Source: Actinomycetes bacterium (GTDB taxonomy: Bacteria; Actinomycetota; Actinomycetes; Actinomycetales; Dermatophilaceae). Taken from it: DNA of 64,000 bases. This document shows, piece by piece, positions 44,534 to 52,678 of this stretch (its first letter is position 1; every line of letters starts with the position of its first letter). A model generated the notes under the pieces. The model made no database searches and was not told the DNA's origin. It saw only the letters and a program-made list of their open reading frames with translations. The translations under genes and the position numbers were made by a program. The stretch spans positions 1 through 64,000 of the forward strand of contig JAKOPT010000049.1 of assembly GCA_029778715.1 (NCBI GenBank), read 5' to 3'.

Positions 44534-45358
44534 TTTGACGACGTGGAAGGCGTCCAGGACGGCGCGGGCGTCATCGAGCTGGTCATCGATCGCGTTCTTG
44601 TACCCGTGGAACGGGTCCAAGGTGGCGATCTTCACTCCGGCCTTGAAGTCCTCGCCACGCTCGGTGAGCCAGGTCTTGTACGCCTGCCCCAAGCGGCCGG
44701 GGACCAGGTCCAGCAGGCGAGCCCTGGTGTGCCCGTTGACATCTCGGGTCAGGTCAACCATCCCGGTCAACTCCTTCGGGCCGCGCCCGCCGTCCTCGAT
44801 CGGTTTGGTCGACACGTGATGCCACACATGCTCATCAACCCCGAGGACCGCGACCCCGGCGAAGCGTGCCTCGTCCTCGGCGGCAGCCTGCAACAGCGGC
44901 TTGATGGAGTCCCACACCGTGCGCCAGCCCGTGCCGAGCTGACGCCGGATCCCGTTGACGCGGGCGTACTCACGTCGGATCTGCCCGAACGCCCACCGGC
45001 ACGCCCGCGCCGTCAACACGCCACGCGGGGCTGCGACCTGCTCATCCTGCTCCACGAACGAGTTCACCTCGCACGCCGGCTCAGGGCACACCCAGCGGCG
45101 TTTGCGCCACACGATCCGCACCGGCCTACCGAACGCCGGCGCGTCGACCAGGCGAACGTCCACCCGGCCATGGCCGTGCGCGATCACCCCGCACAAGCGA
45201 CAACCCATCGGCCCTGGCTCGGACTCGACCGTGACCACCAACCGGTCAAGACCGTCGCGCTCGACCGCGATCACATGCAGTCCTGGCAACCCGACAAGAA
45301 GGTCGCAACGCTCGCAGTAGCCGCCGCCGACACGGCAGCACGACATAGGCTCAGACAC
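44534..45358 (-). CDS. ISL3 transposase, exon 1 (before the group II intron)
   Basis: 275 codons from GTG at 45358 (ATG at 45346 also possible). The Cys-rich zinc-binding N-terminus CCRVGGGYCERC and GCRLCGVIAHGHGRVDVRLV lead to the helix-turn-helix and the catalytic part: VAVLGVDEHVWHHVSTK with the first Asp and LDPFHGYKNAIDDQLDDARA then VLDAFHVVK. The exon ends exactly at AAA before the intron GTGCG. Together with exon 2 the protein would be about 448 residues, normal for ISL3. Confidence 0.87.
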
Positions 45359-45361
45359 CGT

Positions 45362-45387
45362 CTGGGGGTACCCCCTCCGGGGGAGGT
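45362..45387. repeat. Short GGGGGTACCCCC hairpin element
   Basis: TGGGGGTACCCCCTCCGGGG, then GAGG forms a dense G/C hairpin immediately before the ISL3 transposase start. A similar block is inserted in the IS630 gene at 45749-45775, suggesting a small dispersed REP-like element rather than an IS-specific signal. Confidence 0.45.
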
Positions 45388-45501
45388 CCTTGAGATCAGT
45401 GAGAGGTAGAAGCCCTCCGATCCTCAGGGACCTCGACCCATCCCCGCCTCAACCAGCCGCCCGGCGCGTCGTACTCACCCCACACTCATCGGTGAAGAGC
45501 C

Positions 45502-45509
45502 AGTTGTCC
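45502..45509. repeat. Target-site duplication AGTTGTCC, right copy
   Basis: Right-hand copy of the 8-bp duplication flanking the ISL3 element; matches 41824-41831 exactly. Confidence 0.9.
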
Positions 45510-45748
45510 ATCACCAGGTGCAGCTCTTTGTCGGGATAGGCGCGGGCGACCTGCTTGAGGAAGGCCAGGAACTCCTGATGGCGCTGGCGTGGTTTGACCG
45601 CGGCGGTGACCTGCCCGGTCGCGATCTCCAAGGCAGCGAACAACGAGGTGGTGCCGTACCGCACGTAGTCATGAGCGCACCGCTCGGGCAGGTGCGGCTG
45701 CATCGGCAGCATCGGCGCGGTCCGGTCCAACGCCTGGATCTGACTCTT

Positions 45749-45775
45749 CTCCCCCACTTCGTGGGGGCACCCCCA
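45749..45775. repeat. Small palindromic insertion in the IS630 transposase gene
   Basis: The plus strand reads CTCCCCCACTTCGTGGGGGC then ACCCCCA. On the coding strand it adds WGCPHEVG, absent from the usual CVDEKSQIQALDR sequence of this family. The insert is a multiple of three, so it did not itself break the frame. Confidence 0.6.
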
Positions 45776-46082
45776 GTCCACGCACAGCACGATTGCGTTC
45801 TCCGGCGGGGCCAGGCACAAGCCGACGACGTCGGTCACCCTTGGCAACCAACTGGGGGTCGGTGGAGAACCTGAACGGCTCGACCCGCCACGGTTCCACC
45901 CCGGCCTGCCTCCAGATCGCGGCGATCGTGCCGTTGCTGACCCCAAAATGCCGGCCCAGAAGTCGGCTCGACCAGTGAGTCACCCCGTACTTCTTCGGCG
46001 GAGGCGCCAACGTCGTCGACACCACCTTGCTGTAATCCACCTCCCGTGACCGGCCCGAGCGAGGGTCATCCTCCAGAGTCAA

Positions 46083-46125
46083 TGGCCAAGTGAAAGTCCC
46101 CGGTTTTGGCCAAGTGAAAGTCCCC
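46083..46125. repeat. IS21-like terminal repeats (element end relic)
   Basis: Two direct copies of TGGCCAAGTGAAAGTCCCC at 46083-46101 and 46107-46125, 24 bases apart. Multiple terminal repeats of this type are typical of IS21-family ends in Actinobacteria. No istA or istB gene is present, so this is only an end fragment, wedged between the IS630 remnant and the IS256 element. Confidence 0.6.
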
Positions 46126-46130
46126 ACCTC

Positions 46131-47547
46131 GGGACTGTCCGCTGAACGGTGTTTCTGACCTGACACGCCAGCGTGGGCTGGCGGGAAGGTTGGTCACCGA
46201 TGACCGAGACAATCACGAGCGTGAGCTCGATGCCCAAGGATGCCAGGAAGCGTTCGTCGTCGACCGCAACGCCGTCGGAGAAGGCGGCGATCGCGCAGAT
46301 GGTCAGGGCCGCCCGGGATCGGGGTGAGGACATCACCGGCCCGGAGGGCTTGTTGAAGTCAATCACCGCGACCGTGCTCGAGGCCGCTCTGGAAGAGGAC
46401 ATGACCGACCACCTTGGACATGCCAAGCACCAGGCACCTGAGGGTGGCTCGGAGAACATCCGCAACGGCACGCGCGCCAAGACGGTCCTGACCGACGCCG
46501 CTGGCGAGGTGACGATCGAGGTGCCGCGGGACCGGGCGGGCACGTTCACCCCGGTGATCGTGGCCAAGCGTCAGCGCCGGTTGACCGATGTGGACGCGGT
46601 CGCGATCTCGTTGTTCGCCAAGGGCCTAACCACCGGTGAGATCAGCGCGCACTTCGCCGAGGTCTACGGCGCGAGTATCGGCAAGGACACCATCTCCCGG
46701 ATCACCGACACGGTGGTGGAGCAGATGCAGGCATGGACGTCCCGGCCGCTGCTGGGCGTATACGCCGCTGTCTTCATCGACGCGATCTACGTCAAAGTCC
46801 GCGACGGGCAGGTCGGCAACCAGCCCTTCTACGCGGCGGTCGGGGTCGACCTGAACGGTCGCCGTGACGTCCTCGGGCTGTGGGCCGGCAACGGCGGTGG
46901 GGAGAGCGCGAAGTTCTGGCTGGCGGTGCTGACCGACCTGAAGAACCGCGGCGTGCGCGACATCTTCTTCCTGGTCTGTGACGGCCTCAAGGGACTACCC
47001 GACTCGGTCGCCGCGGTCTTCCCGGCCACCATCGTGCAGGCCTGCGTCATCCACCTGATCCGGGCCACGTTCCGGTACGCGAGCAGGAAGTACTGGGACC
47101 AACTCGCCCGGGACATGCGCAAGATCTACACCGCGGCCACCGACCAGGGTGCGTGGGCCGCGTTCGAAGAGCTCGAGGAGAAGTGGGGCAAGACCTACCC
47201 CGCCATCGTCAAACTGTGGCGCGCGGCGTGGGAAGAGATCACCCCCTTCCTGGCCTACGACGTCGAGATTCTACGGGTCCTGTTCAGCACCAACGCGATC
47301 GAGTCCCTGAACGCCCGCTACCGGCGCGCGGTCACCGCCCGCGGGCACTTCCCCACCGAACAGGCAGCCCTGAAGGTCCTCTACCTCGTGACCCGCGGCA
47401 TGGACCCCAAAGGCACCGGTCAGGCACGATGGGCCATGCGCTGGAAGCCGGCCCTGAACACGTTCGCCGTCACCTTCGCCGACCGCATGCCAGCAGCGGA
47501 GCACCTCTAACAATGAACGTCAGAAACACCGTTCATCGGACAGACCC
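46131..47547 (+). mobile_element. IS256-family insertion sequence
   Basis: The left end is GGGACTGTCCGCTGAACGGT (46131 onward) and continues GTTTCTGAC. The right end, reversed, is GGGTCTGTCCGATGAACGGT with the same continuation, giving about 29-bp imperfect inverted repeats. Length about 1417 bp. No clear 8-9 bp target duplication is seen (left flank TCCCCACCTC, right flank AAACCGACGC), suggesting rearrangement after insertion. Confidence 0.88.
46200..47510 (+). CDS. IS256-family transposase
   Basis: 436 residues from ATG at 46200. The DDE residues are in VFIDAIYVKVRDGQVGNQ (Asp near 193), FLVCDGLKGLPDSVAAVFP (Asp near 260) and LFSTNAIESLNARYRR (Glu near 367). VQACVIHLIRATFRYASRKY is the usual conserved C/H region. 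Full length and uninterrupted, so probably active. It is the only complete unsplit transposase gene in the island. Confidence 0.93.
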   Translation: MTETITSVSSMPKDARKRSSSTATPSEKAAIAQMVRAARDRGEDITGPEGLLKSITATVLEAALEEDMTDHLGHAKHQAPEGGSENIRNGTRAKTVLTDAAGEVTIEVPRDRAGTFTPVIVAKRQRRLTDVDAVAISLFAKGLTTGEISAHFAEVYGASIGKDTISRITDTVVEQMQAWTSRPLLGVYAAVFIDAIYVKVRDGQVGNQPFYAAVGVDLNGRRDVLGLWAGNGGGESAKFWLAVLTDLKNRGVRDIFFLVCDGLKGLPDSVAAVFPATIVQACVIHLIRATFRYASRKYWDQLARDMRKIYTAATDQGAWAAFEELEEKWGKTYPAIVKLWRAAWEEITPFLAYDVEILRVLFSTNAIESLNARYRRAVTARGHFPTEQAALKVLYLVTRGMDPKGTGQARWAMRWKPALNTFAVTFADRMPAAEHL

Positions 47548-47640
47548 AAACCGACGCTGCAACTCCGACAGATGCGGCCGCAGCACCGCATACCGACGGG
47601 ACAGCGAATCGGCCGAGGACCTACCACAACGGTTGCCCTC
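47548..47640 (-). pseudogene. Possible ISAzo13-like transposase N-terminal scrap
   Basis: Just outside the IS256 right end the minus strand can be read as RSSADSLSRRYAVLRPHLSE then LQRRFG, which recalls the start of ISAzo13-family transposases (LSxRYxVLxPHLxERQRR). The reading stops at the IS256 border. Weak, based on a short motif. Confidence 0.3.
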
Positions 47641-47676
47641 ACACACTCAGAAACGAAACTATTTCGTCACGATCCC

Positions 47677-48432
47677 CTACTTGCGGGTGAACTCGTCGAC
47701 GGTGCGGGTCATGTCGTGGTGGTCCCGCTCGGCGGCTTCCTCGGGCGTGGGCGCCGTGCCGCCCAGTCGGGCCGGCAGGTACCGCAGGTCGTCCCCGGTC
47801 AGCGGCGGGTAGGCCGCCTGCTGGGCCTCCAACTGCACCCGCATCCGCTCGCGCAACTCCTCGGACACCGCCACCGGGTCCGCGTCGGGCGGCACCACCA
47901 TGGGCGCACCGACGGTGATGTGGATCGGGATCCGGCTGAACCCGCGGTGCCGCTTGGCCTCCTTGGTCCACACCCGATGGGACCCCCACAGGGTCGTCGG
48001 CAGGATCGGCACCCCGCCCTCCTGCGCCAGCCGCACCGCCCCGGTCTTGAACGGTTTCAACTCGAACGAGCGCGACATCGTCGCCTCCGGGAACACCCCG
48101 ACGATCTCCCCGCCGCGCACCGCCCGCAACGCCAACTCGAACGACTCCTGGCCCGCATGCCGGTCGACCGGGATGTGCTTCATCCCGCGCATGAGCCGGC
48201 CCGCCACCGGGTGCGCCCAGATCGACTTCTTCGCCATGAACCGCACGAGGCGACGGTTCTTGCGCGCCGACAGGCCGGCATACGTGAAATCGAAGTATCC
48301 CGTGTGGTTGATCGCCATGACGGCCCCACCGACGGTCGGGATGTTGTCCTCCCCGAGGATCGTGAACCGCAACCCCTGCGCGAAGAAGATCGTGCGCGCC
48401 AGGCCGACAATCGGGGTGTAGGGGAACTCCAT
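47677..48432 (-). CDS. 1-acyl-sn-glycerol-3-phosphate acyltransferase (PlsC-like)
   Basis: 251 residues from ATG at 48432 (MEFPYTPIVGLARTIFFAQG). Acyltransferase motif I is AINHTGYFDF (about residues 38-47, NHxxxxD), motif II MKHIPVDRHAGQESFE, motif III VGVFPEATMSRSFELKPFKT (EATMS in place of EGTRS) and motif IV GVPILPTTLWGSHRVW. It transfers acyl groups to lysophosphatidic acid or a related acceptor at the membrane. It is the first undisturbed gene after the island. The C-terminal extension carries a charged tail. Confidence 0.85.
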   Translation of the reverse strand: MEFPYTPIVGLARTIFFAQGLRFTILGEDNIPTVGGAVMAINHTGYFDFTYAGLSARKNRRLVRFMAKKSIWAHPVAGRLMRGMKHIPVDRHAGQESFELALRAVRGGEIVGVFPEATMSRSFELKPFKTGAVRLAQEGGVPILPTTLWGSHRVWTKEAKRHRGFSRIPIHITVGAPMVVPPDADPVAVSEELRERMRVQLEAQQAAYPPLTGDDLRYLPARLGGTAPTPEEAAERDHHDMTRTVDEFTRK

Positions 48433-48455
48433 GCCTCCCAGCCTACGGGAGCGTA

Positions 48456-48512
48456 GGTATGCCGCGGACTCGCGCGAACACAGCCCGCCCACTCGAGGCG
48501 GCGCGGCATACC
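48456..48512. terminator. Inverted pair of GGTATGCCGCG motifs between plsC-like gene and eccC
   Basis: GGTATGCCGCG at 48456-48466 and CGCGGCATACC at 48502-48512 are perfect 11-bp inverted repeats with a 35-base loop, lying between two minus-strand genes, just after eccC. A further motif copy is at 48549-48558 inside the eccC end. It may act as a transcription end. Confidence 0.4.
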
Positions 48513-48546
48513 GTCACAATCCCCGGCGGATGCCGTCGCCCTCGCC

Positions 48547-51500
48547 TTACGTATGCCGCGACGGCTGCCAGGCCAACTGGAGCACCTGTTCGCCCAGTTC
48601 GCGGGAGACCACCCGGCCGCGCCCGGGAGGCTGCGCCGACCCCTTGGTGCGGCCCACGAGCGCCCCCTCGTCGGGGCTGGAACTGAGCATGATCCCGGGA
48701 GCAGCGAGGTCGCGCAACGCCTGGATGGCCGGCTCGTAGAGGGCCCGGGAAGCGCCACCGGAGCGTCGGCAGATCACCAGGTGCAACCCCACGTCGCCGG
48801 CCTGCGCCAACAACGGGATGAGCGGGCGCAGCGGCGTACCGGCCGACGTGACGACGAGGTCGTAGTCGTCGACGAGGACGAACACCTCGGCCCCCTGCCA
48901 CCAGGACCGATGCCGCAACTGCTCCGGGGTGACGTCGGGACCGGGAAGCCGGCTGCGCAGGTAGCCCGCCAGCCCCTCCATTTCGGCGACCGTCTGCTCC
49001 TCGGTCGTGAGGTACTCCATCACGTACCCCTCGGGCAGGTCACCGAGCAGGGACCGCCGGTAGTCGACGACGAACAACTGCGCCTGCTCGGGCCGGTAGA
49101 GCCGGGCCACCTCGCTGGCGTAGGCGCGCAGCATCGCCGACTTGCCCGAGTCGGAATCACCGAAGAGGTAGAGGTGCGGTTCCTCGGCGAGGTCGAGACC
49201 GATGGGGGCCAGGGCGCTTTCGTTGAGGCCGAGCAACAGGCGGCCGCTCGCGTGCGGACCGATGGCCTCGGCCTGGGCCCGCACCTGATCCAGGGGCGCC
49301 TCCAGTGGCAACAGCCGCAGTTTTGGTCCCGTCGCCTGCCCGGTGGCCGCCCACGCCTGATTGACGGCAGCCACGAACGCGTCGACGCCCTCCCCGAGAT
49401 CGTCCACCGACCCCGAGTTGTCGATCCGCGGAATCGCGGTGAGGAAGTGGTGCTTGCTGGAGGTCAGGCCGCGCCCGGGTCGCCCCTTGGGCACGTTGGC
49501 GGCCAGTTTGCGGTCGATTTCGCTGTCGCTGGGATCACCGAGGGCCAACTCGATGCGGGTGCCGAGGACGTCGCGGATCTGCATCCGGAAGTCCATCCAG
49601 CGCGAGGTCGTGATGACGACGTGCACCCCGAAGGTGAGGCCCCGGCCGGCGAGTTGCTGGATGTCGGCCTCGATCTCCTCGAACTCCGCGCGCACCGTCG
49701 GCCATCCGTCGACGACGAGGAAGACGTCGCCGTAGCCGTCGTCGACGACCCCGGCCGCGCGGCGGCGCCGATAGGTCTCGATCGAGTCGATCGCGTGCTC
49801 CCGGAAATACGCCTCTCGGACATCGACGATTCCGGTGATCTCGGCGACCATGCGGCGCACGACGTCGGGTTCGTTGCGGTTGGCGACGCCCGCGACGTGG
49901 GCCAGCGCAGCGAGGGGGGTGAAGGTGCCGCCGCCGAAGTCGAGGACGTAGACCTGGGTTTCGCGGGGCGTGGTCGTCAGGGCCATCGAGCAGACGAGGG
50001 TGCGGGCGAAGGTGCTGCGCCCCGAGCGGGGTCCACCGACGACGGCGACGTGTCCGGCCGCGCCGCCGAGGTGCAGGACGAACAGGTCACGCCGCTGCTC
50101 CAACGGGCGGTCGACAAGCCCCATGGGGAAGGAGTACCCACCCTGGCGCCGCCACGACGGGCTGACCAGGCCGAGCGCCGGGTCGACGACGAGGTCGCCG
50201 AAGAGTCGGTCGAGGGAGTTGGGCACGTCGAGCGGCGGCAACCACACCTGGTGGGCGGGGCGTCCCTTGCCCTTCATCGCGGCCACGGCGATGTCGAACA
50301 CGGCCCGCGTCTCCTCCGGCTCGTTGAGCGCCGGGGCACGATCGGGAGCGGGTGCCTGGTGGGCACCGGGCGCGGTCATCGCCGGGTATGAGGAGAAGGG
50401 CCGGATCTGTTCCTGGACCCGGCTCGCGCTCTGGCTGGCTCGGGGGCGGCGGCGCCCCTTGGGGGGCCCGGAGACGTATGCCGCCTTGAACTTCACCAGG
50501 TGCGTCTGGTCGGGCTTGAGGTAGCCCAAACCCGGCATTGGGGGCAGTTCGTAGGCGTCGGGGACCCCGATGACCGTGCGGGATTCGGCCGCGGAGAAGG
50601 TGCGCAACCCGATCCGGTAGGACAGGTGGGATTCCAAGCCGCGCAGCCGGCCCTCCTCGAGGCGCTGGGAGGCGAGCAGCAGATGCATCGAGAGCGAGCG
50701 CCCGAGCCGCCCGATGGCCACGAAGGTCTCGACGAACTCGGGTTTGGCCGAGAGCAACTCGGAGAACTCGTCGGCGACGATGAGCAGGGCCGGGAGGGGC
50801 TCGAGGTTGGCCCCACCGGCGCGCGCCTTCTCGTAGTCGGTGACGTTGGCGAAGTTGCCGGCGGCCCGCAACAACTCCTGGCGCCGGGTCATCTCGCCGG
50901 CGAGGGCATCCTGCATGCGGTCGACCAGGGCCACTTCCTGACCCAAATTGGTGATGACCGCCGACACATGCGGCATATCGGCCATGCCGGCGAAGGTCGC
51001 GCCCCCCTTGAAGTCGACGAGGACGAAGTTGAGGCTCTCCGAACTGTGCGTCATCGCCAAGGCAAGCACGAGAGTACGCAACACCTCCGACTTGCCCGAG
51101 CCGGTGGCACCGATGATGAGCCCGTGCGGGCCCATGCCCTGTTGCGCCGACTCCTTGATGTCCAACGCCACCGCATGCCCGTCGTCACCCACACCGATGG
51201 GCACCCGCAACCGGTCCCGTTGCAGGCGGGGACGCCACCCCTGCTCGGGCTGGTAGTCGCGGACATCACCCATGCCGAGCAGTTCGAGCAGATCACTCGT
51301 GCCGGAGAGCGCGTCGCGAGTCACCTCGACCTCGCCGCTGGTGTAGAGCGGGGCGAGGCGCCGGGCGACGGCCTCGGCCTCAACGACACTCATCTGATCG
51401 GCACGCCCGGTCGCCGACGCACGGGACACGGTGATGACGTCGAGGCGCGCGCCCTGGCCCGGAGCGCCCTCCGGGGCCGCGGTCACGGCCAAGCGGACCG

Positions 51501-52542
51501 TGGTCGGCGAGGTCAACTCATCCCACTGGGCGGGCAGGTCCATCGTGGTGACGCCCAGGGTGGCTTCCCCGCTGATGAGGGGGTGACCCGCAGGGACCCG
51601 GCCGCCGTCGATGATGAGAAGCACATGTGGAGACCCGACGGCCCCGGGTGTGAAGCGGGGCCGTTCGGCGAGATTGTCCGGCAGCCATTCGAGAAGCTCG
51701 GCGAGGGAGTCGGACACCATCCGAGCCGGACCCAGAGGGTCACGGGCCCGGTTGCTTTGGGCATGCGGCAACCATTTGAGCCAGTCCCAGTCGCTCCGGG
51801 ATTCGCGGCTGACCAGGGCGGCGATGACGAGGTCTTCGGGGGCGTGCAGCACGGCCGCCTGGGCGACCACAGCGCGCGCCAAGGCCCGGGCCGGGGCCAC
51901 CTCTCCGGTGATCTCGATGCGCGACCAGGCCGGCAACGCCACCGACGCGGGCAGATCAGGTTGGACGCTGTGCGTCGAGAGCAGCCGGTGCATGCCCGAG
52001 GCGGCAATGGGGTCGAGTTGCGCCAGTGGCGGAGTTTCCGCGGGTTCGAGGGTGAGACAGAGCCGTTGCGCCGTCGTGCCCATCCGCACCTGAAGGAAAT
52101 GATCCCCACCGGGGCGTCGCTCCCACACCCGCGAGCGCTCCTCGGCGATCAACCCCAACGAACTCGGATCGGGGTAGTCCCACAGCGCGGCCTCGTGCTG
52201 CACCGCGGCCGCATCCCGGATCGTGCCACGCACCTCGGCCAGGTAGGCGAGGTATTCGCGCCGGGCCGAGATCACCTCGGCCGTGTGCTGCTGCCGCTGG
52301 CGCATGCCGCTGGCCGCGACGAACCCGACCGAGGCGATGAGGAACATCCCGGCCCCGATGAGGCCACGGCCACCGGGCATCGAAATGGCGACGAACGCCA
52401 TCGACCCCACGCTGCCGAGCATCGGGATGGCCTGCATCAGCAGTTGGTTCAGCCCTTCACCGGGTTTGATCTCCGGTGGCGGCTGCACCACGATCCGGCC
52501 TTGAGGCACCGGCGGGGGTCCCGCTGTCGCCGTTCTGCTCAT
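48547..52542 (-). CDS. eccC: Type VII secretion ATPase EccC (FtsK/SpoIIIE family)
   Basis: 1331 residues from ATG at 52542 with GAGGGGACG upstream. Two N-terminal membrane helices (about 37-57 and 60-80) are followed by three FtsK-like ATPase domains: Walker A GATGSGKSEVLRTL near 477 (with Walker B LLIVADEFSELL near 585), GGPRSGRSTFARTL near 836 and GDSDSGKSAMLRAY near 1129. The second and third P-loops deviate from consensus, as usual for EccC. It is the membrane motor that recognises and exports WXG100 substrates. A single polypeptide (not EccCa/Cb split), as in most non-mycobacterial ESX systems. Divergent from eccD1. Confidence 0.95.
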   Translation of the reverse strand: MSRTATAGPPPVPQGRIVVQPPPEIKPGEGLNQLLMQAIPMLGSVGSMAFVAISMPGGRGLIGAGMFLIASVGFVAASGMRQRQQHTAEVISARREYLAYLAEVRGTIRDAAAVQHEAALWDYPDPSSLGLIAEERSRVWERRPGGDHFLQVRMGTTAQRLCLTLEPAETPPLAQLDPIAASGMHRLLSTHSVQPDLPASVALPAWSRIEITGEVAPARALARAVVAQAAVLHAPEDLVIAALVSRESRSDWDWLKWLPHAQSNRARDPLGPARMVSDSLAELLEWLPDNLAERPRFTPGAVGSPHVLLIIDGGRVPAGHPLISGEATLGVTTMDLPAQWDELTSPTTVRLAVTAAPEGAPGQGARLDVITVSRASATGRADQMSVVEAEAVARRLAPLYTSGEVEVTRDALSGTSDLLELLGMGDVRDYQPEQGWRPRLQRDRLRVPIGVGDDGHAVALDIKESAQQGMGPHGLIIGATGSGKSEVLRTLVLALAMTHSSESLNFVLVDFKGGATFAGMADMPHVSAVITNLGQEVALVDRMQDALAGEMTRRQELLRAAGNFANVTDYEKARAGGANLEPLPALLIVADEFSELLSAKPEFVETFVAIGRLGRSLSMHLLLASQRLEEGRLRGLESHLSYRIGLRTFSAAESRTVIGVPDAYELPPMPGLGYLKPDQTHLVKFKAAYVSGPPKGRRRPRASQSASRVQEQIRPFSSYPAMTAPGAHQAPAPDRAPALNEPEETRAVFDIAVAAMKGKGRPAHQVWLPPLDVPNSLDRLFGDLVVDPALGLVSPSWRRQGGYSFPMGLVDRPLEQRRDLFVLHLGGAAGHVAVVGGPRSGRSTFARTLVCSMALTTTPRETQVYVLDFGGGTFTPLAALAHVAGVANRNEPDVVRRMVAEITGIVDVREAYFREHAIDSIETYRRRRAAGVVDDGYGDVFLVVDGWPTVRAEFEEIEADIQQLAGRGLTFGVHVVITTSRWMDFRMQIRDVLGTRIELALGDPSDSEIDRKLAANVPKGRPGRGLTSSKHHFLTAIPRIDNSGSVDDLGEGVDAFVAAVNQAWAATGQATGPKLRLLPLEAPLDQVRAQAEAIGPHASGRLLLGLNESALAPIGLDLAEEPHLYLFGDSDSGKSAMLRAYASEVARLYRPEQAQLFVVDYRRSLLGDLPEGYVMEYLTTEEQTVAEMEGLAGYLRSRLPGPDVTPEQLRHRSWWQGAEVFVLVDDYDLVVTSAGTPLRPLIPLLAQAGDVGLHLVICRRSGGASRALYEPAIQALRDLAAPGIMLSSSPDEGALVGRTKGSAQPPGRGRVVSRELGEQVLQLAWQPSRHT

Positions 52543-52678
52543 CGTCCCCTCCTGGGCCATGCTGCGCAGCACGCAGCGCATCGACCGTTAACCTACCTGT
52601 CGCATTAGAGTGAGACGAGCAGCCGCCCGGTCACGGCATACCCTCGGGCGTCGCGCGGTCATGTCGAGGAGGGGAGCG

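Larger units (their letters stand above)
41832..45501 (-). mobile_element. ISL3-family insertion sequence interrupted by a group II intron
   Basis: The ends carry perfect 28-bp inverted repeats beginning GGCTCTTCACCGATGAGTGT, at 41832-41859 and 45474-45501, and are flanked by AGTTGTCC duplications. The element is 3670 bp, of which 2174 bp are the intron; without it the IS would be about 1.5 kb, normal for ISL3. It sits inside an IS630 transposase gene. Confidence 0.92.
45502..46080 (-). pseudogene. IS630-family transposase, N-terminal half, frameshifted
   Basis: Reads LEDDPRSGRSREVDYSKVVS, then APPPKKYGVTHWSSRLLGRH and GVEPWRVEPFRFSTDPQLVAK, then after a frame change VTDVVGLCLAPPENAIVLCV and ALDRTAPMLPMQPHLPERCA up to HLVMDN. 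An extra G near 45840 breaks the frame, and the WGCPHEVG insertion (24 bp near 45749-45775) separates CVD from EKSQIQ. The N-terminus is truncated at the IS21-like end. The element was dead before or besides the ISL3 insertion. Confidence 0.85.
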
